A stretch of 64,000 bases of DNA from Ilyobacter polytropus DSM 2926 (GTDB lineage Bacteria > Fusobacteriota > Fusobacteriia > Fusobacteriales > Fusobacteriaceae). The stretch is from positions 1,054,001 through 1,118,000 of the forward strand of contig NC_014632.1 in the NCBI RefSeq assembly GCF_000165505.1. The letters run 5' to 3'. The notes beneath the pieces were generated by a model, which saw only the letters and a program-made list of their open reading frames with translations, had not been told where the DNA came from and ran no database searches. The number at the start of each line of letters is the position of its first letter. Within the stretch, counting starts at the first letter, position 1. Positions 1 through 7,369 of this stretch are shown in pieces. The position numbers and the translations under genes were made by a program.

Positions 1-1
1 T

Positions 2-493
2 GTACCTCTCAAACTTCTTGAGCATGAAAAGTTTTTTGACTTTCTTTCTGACTTGAAATCTTCTGGAAAACCAATCAATAAAATTCAGTTTGAGATAATA
101 GAGAGGGATCTTGTTAAGGATTTTGAAGCTACATCCTCACTCATATTGAAATATAAAGATCTTGGAATTCGTTTTGCACTAGATGACTTTGGCACAGGAT
201 ATTCTACACTGTCATACCTTCAGCAGCTTCCGTTAGACAAGATAAAAATAGACAGGCTCTTTATAAAGAATCTTAAAACAGACAAAAAGGACAGTGATAT
301 AGTAAAATCTTCCATCGACATTGCACATATTTTAAATCTAAAAGTTGTGGCTGAAGGGGTAGAGGACAGAAAATCTCTTGATATTTTGAAAAAAATGGGA
401 TGTGATTTTGCTCAAGGATACTATTTTACTAAGCCCGTTGTATACGAGAAATTTATAGACTGGTATAAAAATTATACTGAAAATCATCAATAA
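2..493 (+). CDS. EAL-domain cyclic-di-GMP phosphodiesterase, 3' part only
   Basis: The reading frame is open from the first bases of the window, so this is the C-terminal part of a larger protein whose start lies upstream. It shows the second half of an EAL domain: the conserved Glu in KIQFEIIERDLV, the metal-binding DDFGTGYS segment, KIDR, and AEGVED near the end. EAL domains hydrolyse c-di-GMP to pGpG with Mg or Mn. The retained metal and catalytic motifs suggest an active enzyme, but the EAL signature itself and any sensor or GGDEF domain are outside the window. An in-frame TTG at 53 has no ribosome site and is not the start. Confidence 0.9.
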   Translation, partial: VPLKLLEHEKFFDFLSDLKSSGKPINKIQFEIIERDLVKDFEATSSLILKYKDLGIRFALDDFGTGYSTLSYLQQLPLDKIKIDRLFIKNLKTDKKDSDIVKSSIDIAHILNLKVVAEGVEDRKSLDILKKMGCDFAQGYYFTKPVVYEKFIDWYKNYTENHQ

Positions 494-529
494 AACAAAG
501 AATAAATTAATTTTAATATATTTATATTA

Positions 530-680
530 TTTAGGAGGAAATTACGCTAAGACACAGAAAAATATAACAGGTGACACCTACCCCACCTAACCGTATTATG
601 AGAGCATCTAAGTATAGAGGTGCACTCATAAAAAAAAGAAAGTCCTCTGGTATTCCCAGAGGGCCTTCTTTTTTTATTTT
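530..680 (+). ncRNA. possible structured RNA or structured 3' UTR
   Basis: Between the EAL gene and a strong terminator lies about 150 bases with no credible ORF but clear folding potential. AGGTG-A-CACCT is at 569-579, with a second CACCT at 583-588. A long hairpin at 598-629 pairs ATGAG and GCATCT with AGGTGC and CTCAT around an 8-base loop. The terminator follows directly. An AGGAGG at 533-538 is followed by no ATG, GTG or TTG at a usable distance. I do not recognise a riboswitch or RNA family. It may be a small RNA or simply a structured 3' end of the EAL transcript. Confidence 0.4.
636..675 (+). terminator. intrinsic terminator
   Basis: GTCCTCTGG at 642-650 pairs with CCAGAGGGC at 656-664 around TATTC, extended by AAGAA/CTTCTT, and is followed by a T run. 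It ends the EAL gene or small-RNA transcript. Confidence 0.85.
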
Positions 681-717
681 ATATGGGAATAAGGCCTATT
701 AAGCTACCAAATTGGCC

Positions 718-1641
718 TTAATATTCTGTATAAAATTTACCCTGATAGGAGTTTTTTTCCTTTAAAAGTTTGTCCACACCATTTAATATAGACCTCTTAT
801 CCAAACTCCATAAAGGTCCAATAAGTGTATCTCTGGTACCATCTCCTGTTATCCTGTGTACAGTCATCTCTGGGTTCAGTATTTCTAATATTTCAACTAC
901 CAATTCTATATAATTTTCTTTCTCCATTAGAGGAAAGGAATTTGTTTTGTAATATTCATGGAGGGGTGTCTCTTTTATAATGTGTAATAGATGAAGTTTT
1001 ATACCCCAACTTTTTGATTTATTTACAAATCTGACACTGTTTAAAATATCTGTTTTTGATTCTCCAGGAAGTCCTAAGATCAAATGTGTTACAAAGGGTA
1101 TTTTCTTTTCTAGGAGATTTTCAACAGATATTATGAACTGCTCTAAAGAATATCCCCTATTGATCAGTTCTGAAGTTTTTTCATGGATTGTCTGAAGACC
1201 TAGTTCTATCCAGATAAAGTTTTCCTTCCCTAGCTCCTCTAAAAGATCTAAAACTTCCTCTGGAATGCAGTCTGGTCTTGTTGCTATGGCAAGGCCTGAT
1301 ACTCTAGGATGGGACAAAGCTTCTGTATATATTTTTCTCAGTTTTTCTATAGAGGCATAGGTATTTGTAAAATTCTGAAAATAGGCAATTACCTTCCCCT
1401 TGGGAAACTTTTTTTCTATGAGTTTCAACTGGTCATCTATCTGATCCCCTATACTCTTTCTTCTGTCACCTGCAAACTCCCCGCTTCCTTTGTCACTGCA
1501 AAATATACATCCTTTATTGCCTAAAGTCCCGTCCCTGTTTGGGCATGTGAATCCCCCGTCTAAGGATACTTTATATATTTTTTCTCCGAATTTTTTTTTC
1601 AATTCATAATTAAGTGTATGAAATCTTTTATTATCCCACAT
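718..1641 (-). CDS. radical SAM protein, YhcC/TIGR01212 family
   Basis: A 307-residue protein, close to the usual length of the family (E. coli YhcC is about 309). The N-terminus has the family pattern with cysteines 33, 45 and 48 (TCPNRDG then GCIFC) that should hold the [4Fe-4S] cluster, followed by radical SAM segments FWIELGLQT and LILGLPGE. The family is related to the Elp3 radical SAM fold; its substrate is not established to my knowledge. The ATG at 1641 is preceded by AGGAG. It stands alone between terminated units. Confidence 0.88.
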   Translation of the reverse strand: MWDNKRFHTLNYELKKKFGEKIYKVSLDGGFTCPNRDGTLGNKGCIFCSDKGSGEFAGDRRKSIGDQIDDQLKLIEKKFPKGKVIAYFQNFTNTYASIEKLRKIYTEALSHPRVSGLAIATRPDCIPEEVLDLLEELGKENFIWIELGLQTIHEKTSELINRGYSLEQFIISVENLLEKKIPFVTHLILGLPGESKTDILNSVRFVNKSKSWGIKLHLLHIIKETPLHEYYKTNSFPLMEKENYIELVVEILEILNPEMTVHRITGDGTRDTLIGPLWSLDKRSILNGVDKLLKEKNSYQGKFYTEY

Positions 1642-1783
1642 AAAACTGCTCCTGTTCTAATCTATTTTAGATATTTTACAATATTTTAAATAATATTCAA
1701 AACTTAATATAAATTTCCCTTGATTTCTAGTTTTTAAGATGTTATCATTGATTTGTAATCATTACAAAAAGAGAGGTGTTTTT

Positions 1784-1960
1784 ATGGAATTAAAAAACGA
1801 GGTTTTAGAACTTTTAAAAAAATCAGAACCACTGAAGGCTGGTGAAATAGCTGAAAAATTAAATGCAGATAAAAAAGATGTTGATAAAGTCATAAAAGCC
1901 TTAAAAAAAGAAAACGCTGTTGTTTCTCCAAAAAGATGCTTTTATTCTGTAGATAAATAG
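1784..1960 (+). CDS. small winged-helix DNA-binding protein
   Basis: A 58-residue basic protein. ELLKKSEPLKAGEIAEKLNADKKDVDKVIKALKKE reads as a complete helix-turn-helix, and the C-terminal VVSPKRCFYSVD as the beta wing, so the whole protein is one winged-helix unit. An upstream in-frame ATG at 1739 lacks a ribosome site, whereas GAGAGGTG sits just before the ATG at 1784. It has no partner domain and no co-transcribed neighbour. A role in transcription or nucleoid binding is inferred from the fold only. Confidence 0.75.
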   Translation: MELKNEVLELLKKSEPLKAGEIAEKLNADKKDVDKVIKALKKENAVVSPKRCFYSVDK

Positions 1961-1990
1961 AATCTTGTAAATGAGTTTCTTATACATAAG

Positions 1991-2027
1991 AAAAAGTGGC
2001 TGGATTTTTTATCCAAGCCACTTTTTT
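1991..2027. terminator. bidirectional terminator
   Basis: AAGTGGCT-GGAT and ATCC-A-AGCCACTT form a long stem with A and T runs on both sides, between converging genes. Confidence 0.85.
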
Positions 2028-2043
2028 ATAAAGTCAGATAAAT

Positions 2044-2676
2044 CTATCTTATAAAGTGCATAAACTGTTTAGCCTCTTTTTCAGGGGCCTTTACCTTATC
2101 CTTGCCATTCTCTACAAGCTTTAGTGCCCAAGCCATATTCTTCCCGAGGATTCTCATTATCTGTACACCCTCTTCATCTTTTAGGGCCTCTCCTGGAGTT
2201 GTTCCGTGTATCACATTCCAATAATTAGATGTAGGAATAATCATCTCAGAATAGTTTAAAAAGTTATTCAGCTGATCAAAGGTAGGCAGACCTCCAGAAC
2301 GTCTGACTGCTACAACAGCTGCTCCAACCTTATGACGGAACAGACTTCCATTGACTCCTGCCACGTAGAAAACTCGGTCTAAGAAAGACTTCATAGTCCC
2401 TCCTATAGCAGAATAATGTACCGGGGACCCCAATAACAGCCCGTCTGCTTCCTTGATCTTTTGGATGGCCTCATTTACCTCGTCGTCAATAATACATTTT
2501 TCATTTTTATTTTTTATACATGCTCCACAAGCTGTACAGCCTCTTATGGCTTTATTACCTATGTGTAGTATCTCAGTTTCTATCCCCTCGTTTTTTAGCT
2601 CGTTGATGACCATATTCAGTGCGTGGTATGTATTTCCGTCTTTTTTAGGACTTCCGTTTATAGCGATTACTTTCAT
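2044..2676 (-). CDS. iron-sulfur flavoprotein / FMN reductase family
   Basis: A 210-residue flavodoxin-like protein. The N-terminal NGSPKKDGNT is the FMN phosphate loop. Four cysteines at about 47, 50, 53 and 61 (CTACGAC then KC) form the compact spacing of the archaeal and clostridial iron-sulfur flavoproteins that bind a [4Fe-4S] next to FMN. Family members pass electrons from ferredoxin to small acceptors, and some reduce O2 or H2O2. Start choice: an earlier ATG at 2694 overlaps the GGAGGTG that serves the ATG at 2676, so the later start is preferred. It is divergent from an HxlR regulator across a strong palindrome, which suggests control by that regulator. Confidence 0.85.
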   Translation of the reverse strand: MKVIAINGSPKKDGNTYHALNMVINELKNEGIETEILHIGNKAIRGCTACGACIKNKNEKCIIDDEVNEAIQKIKEADGLLLGSPVHYSAIGGTMKSFLDRVFYVAGVNGSLFRHKVGAAVVAVRRSGGLPTFDQLNNFLNYSEMIIPTSNYWNVIHGTTPGEALKDEEGVQIMRILGKNMAWALKLVENGKDKVKAPEKEAKQFMHFIR

Positions 2677-2743
2677 ATTGTTTGACACCTCCATTGTTTT
2701 ATATATATAATGTATCAGATATTATAATTTATTAAAAGTAGGC

Positions 2744-2773
2744 ACTTTTTCGTAAGTATAGTTACTAAAAAGT
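2744..2773. promoter_or_regulatory. 30-bp near-palindromic operator in the HxlR/flavoprotein intergenic region
   Basis: ACTTTTT at 2744-2750 and AAAAAGT at 2767-2773 enclose GTAA...TTAC around a central TATA. 26 of 30 positions are palindromic. It lies between divergent genes and resembles HxlR/YodB-type TACT...AGTA operators, so it is the likely binding site of the product of the gene at 2826. Confidence 0.65.
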
Positions 2774-2825
2774 AAGTTTATTGAAATTAATGGATACTAA
2801 GCAAATTTTATAGGAGTGAATTTTT

Positions 2826-3173
2826 ATGTTAACCGTTGATGACAAAAATTACATCTGTTCATTGGATTATGCCATGAGTATAATAAAAGGCAAATGGAAA
2901 TCCGTTATAATCTGTCATCTAAACCGATCATCAACTAGGTTTTTAGAGCTTCAGAGACAGCTCCCTGGAGTGAGCCAGAAAGTTCTCACAGAAAATCTAA
3001 AAGAACTTGAAGCTGACAAAATAATTAAAAAAATTGTCTTTCCAGAGGTTCCTCCAAGAGTAGAGTACGAGCTCACAGAGACAGGTTATAAGCTTTTTGA
3101 AATAATTACTCTGCTGGAAACCTGGGGGAAGGAATATATAAAAGAATTCAAAATCAATAATTCTCCTAATTAA
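2826..3173 (+). CDS. HxlR-family transcriptional regulator
   Basis: A 115-residue winged-helix protein with the HxlR/YodB layout: CSLDYAMSIIKGKWKSVIICHL (with Cys and GKW), LPGVSQKVLTENLKELE as the recognition region, and VPPRVEYELTETG as the wing. Members often sense electrophiles or oxidants through the N-terminal Cys. Here one Cys is at residue 11 and another in the IICHL strand. The ATG at 2826 is preceded by AGGAGTG. It probably controls the divergent iron-sulfur flavoprotein and itself. Confidence 0.9.
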   Translation: MLTVDDKNYICSLDYAMSIIKGKWKSVIICHLNRSSTRFLELQRQLPGVSQKVLTENLKELEADKIIKKIVFPEVPPRVEYELTETGYKLFEIITLLETWGKEYIKEFKINNSPN

Positions 3174-3209
3174 ATTAGAATAAATAGCAAGCTATATTTT
3201 TTACAAAAG

Positions 3210-3902
3210 TCATGAGTCTGCGGGATTATTTATGGGGAAACTCCACAATAGGCCTAGAAGCCCCATAAAGGAGCCTAAAGCTAAAAATTCTCCAGATAAC
3301 AATTTAAAAGATTCTTCAAAAATAGTAGAAGAAACAGTTCTTGGTTGAAAAGTTGAATCAATGAAAGTATGAATAAAATAAAAGATAAAAGCCATCAAAA
3401 AAAATTCCATGACCATTGGGTAGCGGACTCCAAGTGGAAAAAGAAAAAATATTCCCATTAATGCTATCGGGCCGTACATAATCACAATAATGTCATTCCA
3501 ACTTCTAAAAATAGAAGGCGGTTCTATTATGTTATGAATTATTCTTCCAGCTCTTTCATGAAACTGTAAAAGTTCATCAAATCCTAAAAACATAAATGCA
3601 AAAAATAATATTAACCAGAACCATTTACACCTGTCTTTGTATTTTAGAGTTACAATGGCAGAACTCAAGGAGAATGCTCCGGCAGATATGAGAAAAATGG
3701 CAGACATCACTGTTATTGTGCCGCGTTCATTTATAAAATTAAAATTTTGTGGTCCGTTTTCAGGAATTATTACTATAGATGCAAAAATATATAAAAGCGT
3801 AAATATCGTTAAAAAGATAGTAATATAAACAAAATTAGGAACTACTATATTTTTTCTATAATCCAGTGATTCTTTTATTTTTTCTGTGAAATATCCTGTC
3901 AT
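3210..3902 (-). CDS. six-helix membrane protein of unknown function
   Basis: A 230-residue protein with about six hydrophobic segments (near residues 23-45, 60-82, 92-110, 135-158, 163-183 and 203-222). The third segment ends in FLGFDELLQFHERAGR, an Asp-Glu-x5-His-Glu cluster at the membrane face, and another His lies in the fifth segment (FIHTFID). Such buried acidic and His residues suggest a metal site, as in CREST-type membrane hydrolases, but I cannot place it in a named family. The ATG is preceded by GGGAGGAG. It appears to be monocistronic. Confidence 0.7.
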   Translation of the reverse strand: MTGYFTEKIKESLDYRKNIVVPNFVYITIFLTIFTLLYIFASIVIIPENGPQNFNFINERGTITVMSAIFLISAGAFSLSSAIVTLKYKDRCKWFWLILFFAFMFLGFDELLQFHERAGRIIHNIIEPPSIFRSWNDIIVIMYGPIALMGIFFLFPLGVRYPMVMEFFLMAFIFYFIHTFIDSTFQPRTVSSTIFEESFKLLSGEFLALGSFMGLLGLLWSFPINNPADS

Positions 3903-4081
3903 TTTAATCTCCTCCCTTTTTAATAAATTAATAGTTTGCGTTAGAAACGAAAAACATTTTATTCTATATTAATTTATACCAATAACAGGATAATTCCTCT
4001 AATATGTGTATTTAGATTTATTAAAATTTTTGATCATAAACTTCCATGTATGATGGGCGTTATCAAAAAAATCTTTTTACC

Positions 4082-4119
4082 AACAAAAAAGTCCGGACAA
4101 AAATCCAGACTTTTTTGTT
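4082..4119 (-). terminator. terminator of the ybaK-queH operon
   Basis: AACAAAAAAGTC-CGGA and TCCA-GACTTTTTTGTT form a long stem directly after queH. Confidence 0.85.
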
Positions 4120-4122
4120 ATT

Positions 4123-4746
4123 TTATTTAGTTTCTCTCTCTAATTTGGAAAAAACGCAACCACAGTAATCCTGTCTATAAAGGTCATGATTTTTAGACAG
4201 TTCTACAGACCTTTTATAACCATTTTTCTTTTTAAAATCTCCTATAAGGAATTTTACTTTATATTTCTCCTGTAGCTCTTTTCCTATTTCATTTATTTTC
4301 TGAGAATTTTTCAGTGGACTTATTGAGAGCACAGTAGAAAAATAATCAAATCCCTTTTCCTTGGCTTTTTTTGCAGTATCTTCAAGCCTTAGAGCATAGC
4401 ATCTGAAACATCTCTCCCCTCCTTCTTTAGAATCCTCTAGACCCTCTATACATTTAAAGAACTCCTCTACATCATACCTTCCCTCTATAAGGTTAATCTT
4501 ATTCTTTACCGCTATATCTCTGTTGAAAATTTTCTGTTCCTCTAGCCTCTTTTGGTATTCTTTTTCAAAGGTTATATTTGGGTTATAAAAATTTACAGTG
4601 ATATCAAAATACTCACTAAGGTACTCAAGGACATACGAGCTGCATGGAGCACAGCATGAATGTAAAAGAAGCTTAGGCTTTTTTTCAGATTTCTTTATTT
4701 TTTCCAATATTTGTTCTAACTCTTTCTGATAATTAATTTTCATCAT
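4123..4746 (-). CDS. queH: epoxyqueuosine reductase QueH
   Basis: QueH (DUF208) reduces epoxyqueuosine to queuosine in tRNA, replacing the unrelated QueG. The protein shows the family cysteines: HSCCAPCSS near the N-terminus, CFRCYALRLEDTA in the middle, and YCGCVFS at the C-terminus, which together bind the [4Fe-4S] cluster and a metal. LSISPLKNSQ is also typical. The frame could begin at 4770, but AAGAGG lies just upstream of the ATG at 4746 while the first ATG follows only an inverted repeat, so the later start is preferred (207 residues). It is the last gene of a five-gene operon. Confidence 0.92.
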   Translation of the reverse strand: MMKINYQKELEQILEKIKKSEKKPKLLLHSCCAPCSSYVLEYLSEYFDITVNFYNPNITFEKEYQKRLEEQKIFNRDIAVKNKINLIEGRYDVEEFFKCIEGLEDSKEGGERCFRCYALRLEDTAKKAKEKGFDYFSTVLSISPLKNSQKINEIGKELQEKYKVKFLIGDFKKKNGYKRSVELSKNHDLYRQDYCGCVFSKLERETK

Positions 4747-4805
4747 CTGTTGATACCTCTTATTTTTCATATGACAGTCAAAACTGTCATCAATTTTATT
4801 TTAAT

Positions 4806-5339
4806 TTACTTTTCACGTAGAGAAGGAGTCCCTAATATCTCAAGATGCTTTATTGCAAGTATTGATTTTCCATCTACTAGGCTTAGAGTTTGTACTTCTT
4901 CAAAAGAAGCCTCTATAATCTCTAAAAATTCATCATCATCCAAGGACTGCTTTGTCTTTACCAAAGATTTTGCCAGGAAGATATGTGTTTTAGACTTTGA
5001 TATACCTGGACTGGAGTAATATTCATATATTTTCTCCATACTTTCTGCCCTGTACCCGGCTTCTTCCTCTAGTTCTCTGTATGCAGTTTCTTCTGGAGAC
5101 TCTCCAGGTTCTATAAGTCCGGCAGGTATCTCTAATACAAAATCCTGTACCGCTGGTCTGTACTGCTTTACCAGGATAACCTTGTTGTCATCTGTAAGAG
5201 CAAGTATCCCAACAGCATCTACTCCCTCTATAAAACTCCACCATACCTCTTTTCCTCCTGGAAGTATCAACTTTTCCTGGGATATTTCAAAGTGATCATT
5301 CTTGTAGACTACTTTTTTATCTATATGCTTGAACTTCAT
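4806..5339 (-). CDS. NUDIX hydrolase, ADP-ribose pyrophosphatase type
   Basis: A 177-residue protein with a complete NUDIX box, GLIEPGESPEETAYRELEEE followed by AG (Gx5Ex7REUxEExGU), preceded by VKQYRPAVQDFVLEIPAG, typical of ADP-ribose pyrophosphatases (NudF/YqkG). It hydrolyses ADP-ribose to AMP and ribose-5-phosphate. The frame extends upstream to 5405, but GGGGGATTGAT precedes the ATG at 5339, just after the stop of the rRNA methyltransferase, so translation is probably coupled. It is the fourth gene of the operon. Confidence 0.9.
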   Translation of the reverse strand: MKFKHIDKKVVYKNDHFEISQEKLILPGGKEVWWSFIEGVDAVGILALTDDNKVILVKQYRPAVQDFVLEIPAGLIEPGESPEETAYRELEEEAGYRAESMEKIYEYYSSPGISKSKTHIFLAKSLVKTKQSLDDDEFLEIIEASFEEVQTLSLVDGKSILAIKHLEILGTPSLREK

Positions 5340-5349
5340 ATCAATCCCC

Positions 5350-6105
5350 CTAAACCAAAAGTTCTCTGAACTTATAAAGAACAATACCCGTAGCCACTGC
5401 CACATTTAGAGATTCAGCAGAGCCGTATATAGGTATTATTACCTTACTATCACTGACTTCTATTAGTCTCTCTGACACACCCTGCCCCTCGTTTCCGAAT
5501 ATTATGGCATTTTTTGAACCTGGAATGATATCAGTATATGATACTGCATCCTCTCTTAAGGCAGTTGCAGTGGACTTATAATTTTTTTCAGCCATAAATT
5601 TTATAAGCTCGTCTTCTTCCATATAGATAAAGTTCATGTTAAAGAGAGATCCCATGCTGCTTCTCACTGTTTTTTCGTTATATACATCTACACTACCCTT
5701 TAAAAGGACTATATCTTTGTATCCAGCTGCATCAGATACTCTTATTATTGTCCCTAGATTTCCTGGATCCTGAATTCTGTCAAGGATTACTATGTTATCA
5801 CCTATACTCGCTATAGAGGATTCTTTCATAGGGTAAATTAGAATTATCCCCTGAGAATTTTCCTGAGAGCTTATTTCATTAAAAAGTGATTCAGAGAAAA
5901 TATATTTTGGACATACAAATTCTTCTACCTTGTCCTGGTATCTATCGTCACCGTCTCTTAAGATTATCGCCTTAGGAATTTCTTTAAAATCCAAAAACTT
6001 ATGACCCTCTGCAATAAAGAGCTTTTCTTTTTCTCTGTATTTTCTGGTTTTTAACTTTTTTATTGTTTTATAGAGTTTATTCTCTTTACTTTTTATAAAT
6101 TCCAA
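5350..6105 (-). CDS. SpoU/TrmH-family RNA 2'-O-ribose methyltransferase
   Basis: A 251-residue SPOUT methyltransferase. The C-terminal knot carries DRIQDPGNLGTIIRVSDAAGY (Arg of motif 1), IIFGNEGQGVS (motif 2) and IPIYGSAESLNVAVATGI (motif 3). The N-terminal 80 residues form the substrate-binding domain of 23S rRNA or tRNA methyltransferases of the RlmB/TsnR type. The TTG start at 6105 follows TGGAGG. It lies 44 bases after the GIY-YIG-like gene and 10 bases before the NUDIX gene, in the same operon. The exact target nucleotide cannot be read from sequence. Confidence 0.9.
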   Translation of the reverse strand: MEFIKSKENKLYKTIKKLKTRKYREKEKLFIAEGHKFLDFKEIPKAIILRDGDDRYQDKVEEFVCPKYIFSESLFNEISSQENSQGIILIYPMKESSIASIGDNIVILDRIQDPGNLGTIIRVSDAAGYKDIVLLKGSVDVYNEKTVRSSMGSLFNMNFIYMEEDELIKFMAEKNYKSTATALREDAVSYTDIIPGSKNAIIFGNEGQGVSERLIEVSDSKVIIPIYGSAESLNVAVATGIVLYKFRELLV

Positions 6106-6149
6106 ATTTATCCTCCAGATAATAGTTGTTATCAGGATAATTATATCTT

Positions 6150-6730
6150 TTATTGATGATGTTTATCAAGTTTTTTTATTCTTTCAGATAAAAACTCCAG
6201 GTCAATACTATCTTCAACGTTGATTTTAGAAGTTTTAAAGTTTCGAAGATGCCAAAATCCCTTTTTCCTAATATGGGCCTTAGATGAGCTTTTTCCAAGC
6301 CAGTCTGGTGATGGCTTATAATGTTCTGCCAAATCCATGCATTTTATGAATTTTCTTACCATTCTTTTTCTAACACGGGAAGAACGGATTTTCACAAAAC
6401 TTATCTTCATATTTTCTCTTATATACTGATCTAAGAAAGCATTTATCTCTTCAGGATTTTTATAATTTCTATATCTCTTCTGTACAGCTTTCCTCAGATT
6501 TTTTCTGAAAGAGGAAGATCCCCATAAGACTTCCCTGATCTTATTTGGAAGGTTCCCTTTTTTTTGTTAAACCCTATTCTTACGATTCTCTCTAGGCCTT
6601 TATAGGTCTCTCCTGTCTCTGTGATAAAGTATATCCCATCACTTGGTATGTTTATATAATCCATTTCTTTTATGTATAATTTGGGTATCTTATCCACCAA
6701 AATGTGAAGTCTATTGCATTCAACACTCAT
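6150..6730 (-). pseudogene. GIY-YIG-like protein split by a -1 frameshift at an A8 run
   Basis: Two overlapping minus-strand frames, 6494-6730 and 6150-about 6570, make one protein when joined. The upstream frame begins MSVECNRLHILVDKIP and holds SDGIYFITETGE and ERIVRIGFNKK. The downstream frame continues KKGNLPNKIREVLWGSSSFRKNLRKAV, then YIRENMKISFV, YKPSPDWLGKSS and IRKKGFWHL. This order matches hypothetical proteins of the GIY-YIG superfamily (recognised from family patterns). The switch lies in eight consecutive A (coding strand, near 6558-6565), read AAC AAA AAA AAG. One extra A, or a -1 slip on A-AAA-AAG, restores the frame. The downstream frame has no start codon of its own. It sits between ybaK and the methyltransferase with a good ribosome site (GGGAGAG). 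Confidence 0.75.
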
Positions 6731-6748
6731 AGCTCTCTCCCTATATAG

Positions 6749-7222
6749 TCAAATAAAAGATATTGAGGTAACCTCTGCATCTAGGACTTCAGCCAGCTTT
6801 TCCGGCTCTAACTCTATCTGCACCCCTCTCCTACCGCCACTTATTAGTATAGATGAAAATTTCATTGCACTTTCATCTATATAGGTAGGATACTTTTTCT
6901 TCATCCCAAGAGGAGAACAGCCTCCTCTTATATATCCTGTTATTTTTTCCAAATCCTTCATAGGGATCATCTCTACTTTTTTATTTTTACTTGTCTTTGC
7001 TAGGGTTTTAAGATCTAGCTCTCTCTCTCCTGGAATACACGCCACAAGGTAACCGCTTTTATCTCCTAAAAGCACAAGAGTCTTAAAAATTCTTCTTATA
7101 TCCTCTCCTGTCTTTGCTGCTGCCGATACTGCACTAAGATCATTTTCATCTACAGGATATTCTGCTGTTTTATATTTATATTTTTTACTATCTAATAAAC
7201 GCATCGCATTTGTTTTTTTCAT
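6749..7222 (-). CDS. ybaK: YbaK/EbsC-family Cys-tRNA(Pro) deacylase
   Basis: A 157-residue protein of typical length. It begins KTNAMRLLDSKKYKYK and has the family's KTLVLLGDKSGYLVACIPGERELDLKTLAK with the catalytic Lys, then IRGGCSPLGMKKKYPTYID and ILISGGRRGVQIELEP. YbaK hydrolyses Cys-tRNA(Pro) made in error by prolyl-tRNA synthetase. The ATG at 7222 follows AGAGGTGAT. It is the first gene of the operon running to queH, whose members otherwise modify RNA or clear nucleotides. Confidence 0.92.
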   Translation of the reverse strand: MKKTNAMRLLDSKKYKYKTAEYPVDENDLSAVSAAAKTGEDIRRIFKTLVLLGDKSGYLVACIPGERELDLKTLAKTSKNKKVEMIPMKDLEKITGYIRGGCSPLGMKKKYPTYIDESAMKFSSILISGGRRGVQIELEPEKLAEVLDAEVTSISFI

Positions 7223-7369
7223 TTAGTATCACCTCTTTATAATTATATCACAAAAAATAATAAAAAAAAGGACTACGTGATTTTTTTATTTTGAATTTTT
7301 ATTTTTATTTTTCTTATAAAGGAATATAGTCAATTATATATAAAATTACTATATAAGGGGGAGTTTATT

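Noticed and set aside
533-567. AGGAGG followed by a short frame starting ATT ACG
   Set aside because: No ATG, GTG or TTG within usable distance and the frame stops after eight codons.
4123-4770. Upstream ATG at 4770 as queH start
   Set aside because: It follows an inverted repeat without a ribosome site, whereas AAGAGG precedes the ATG at 4746.
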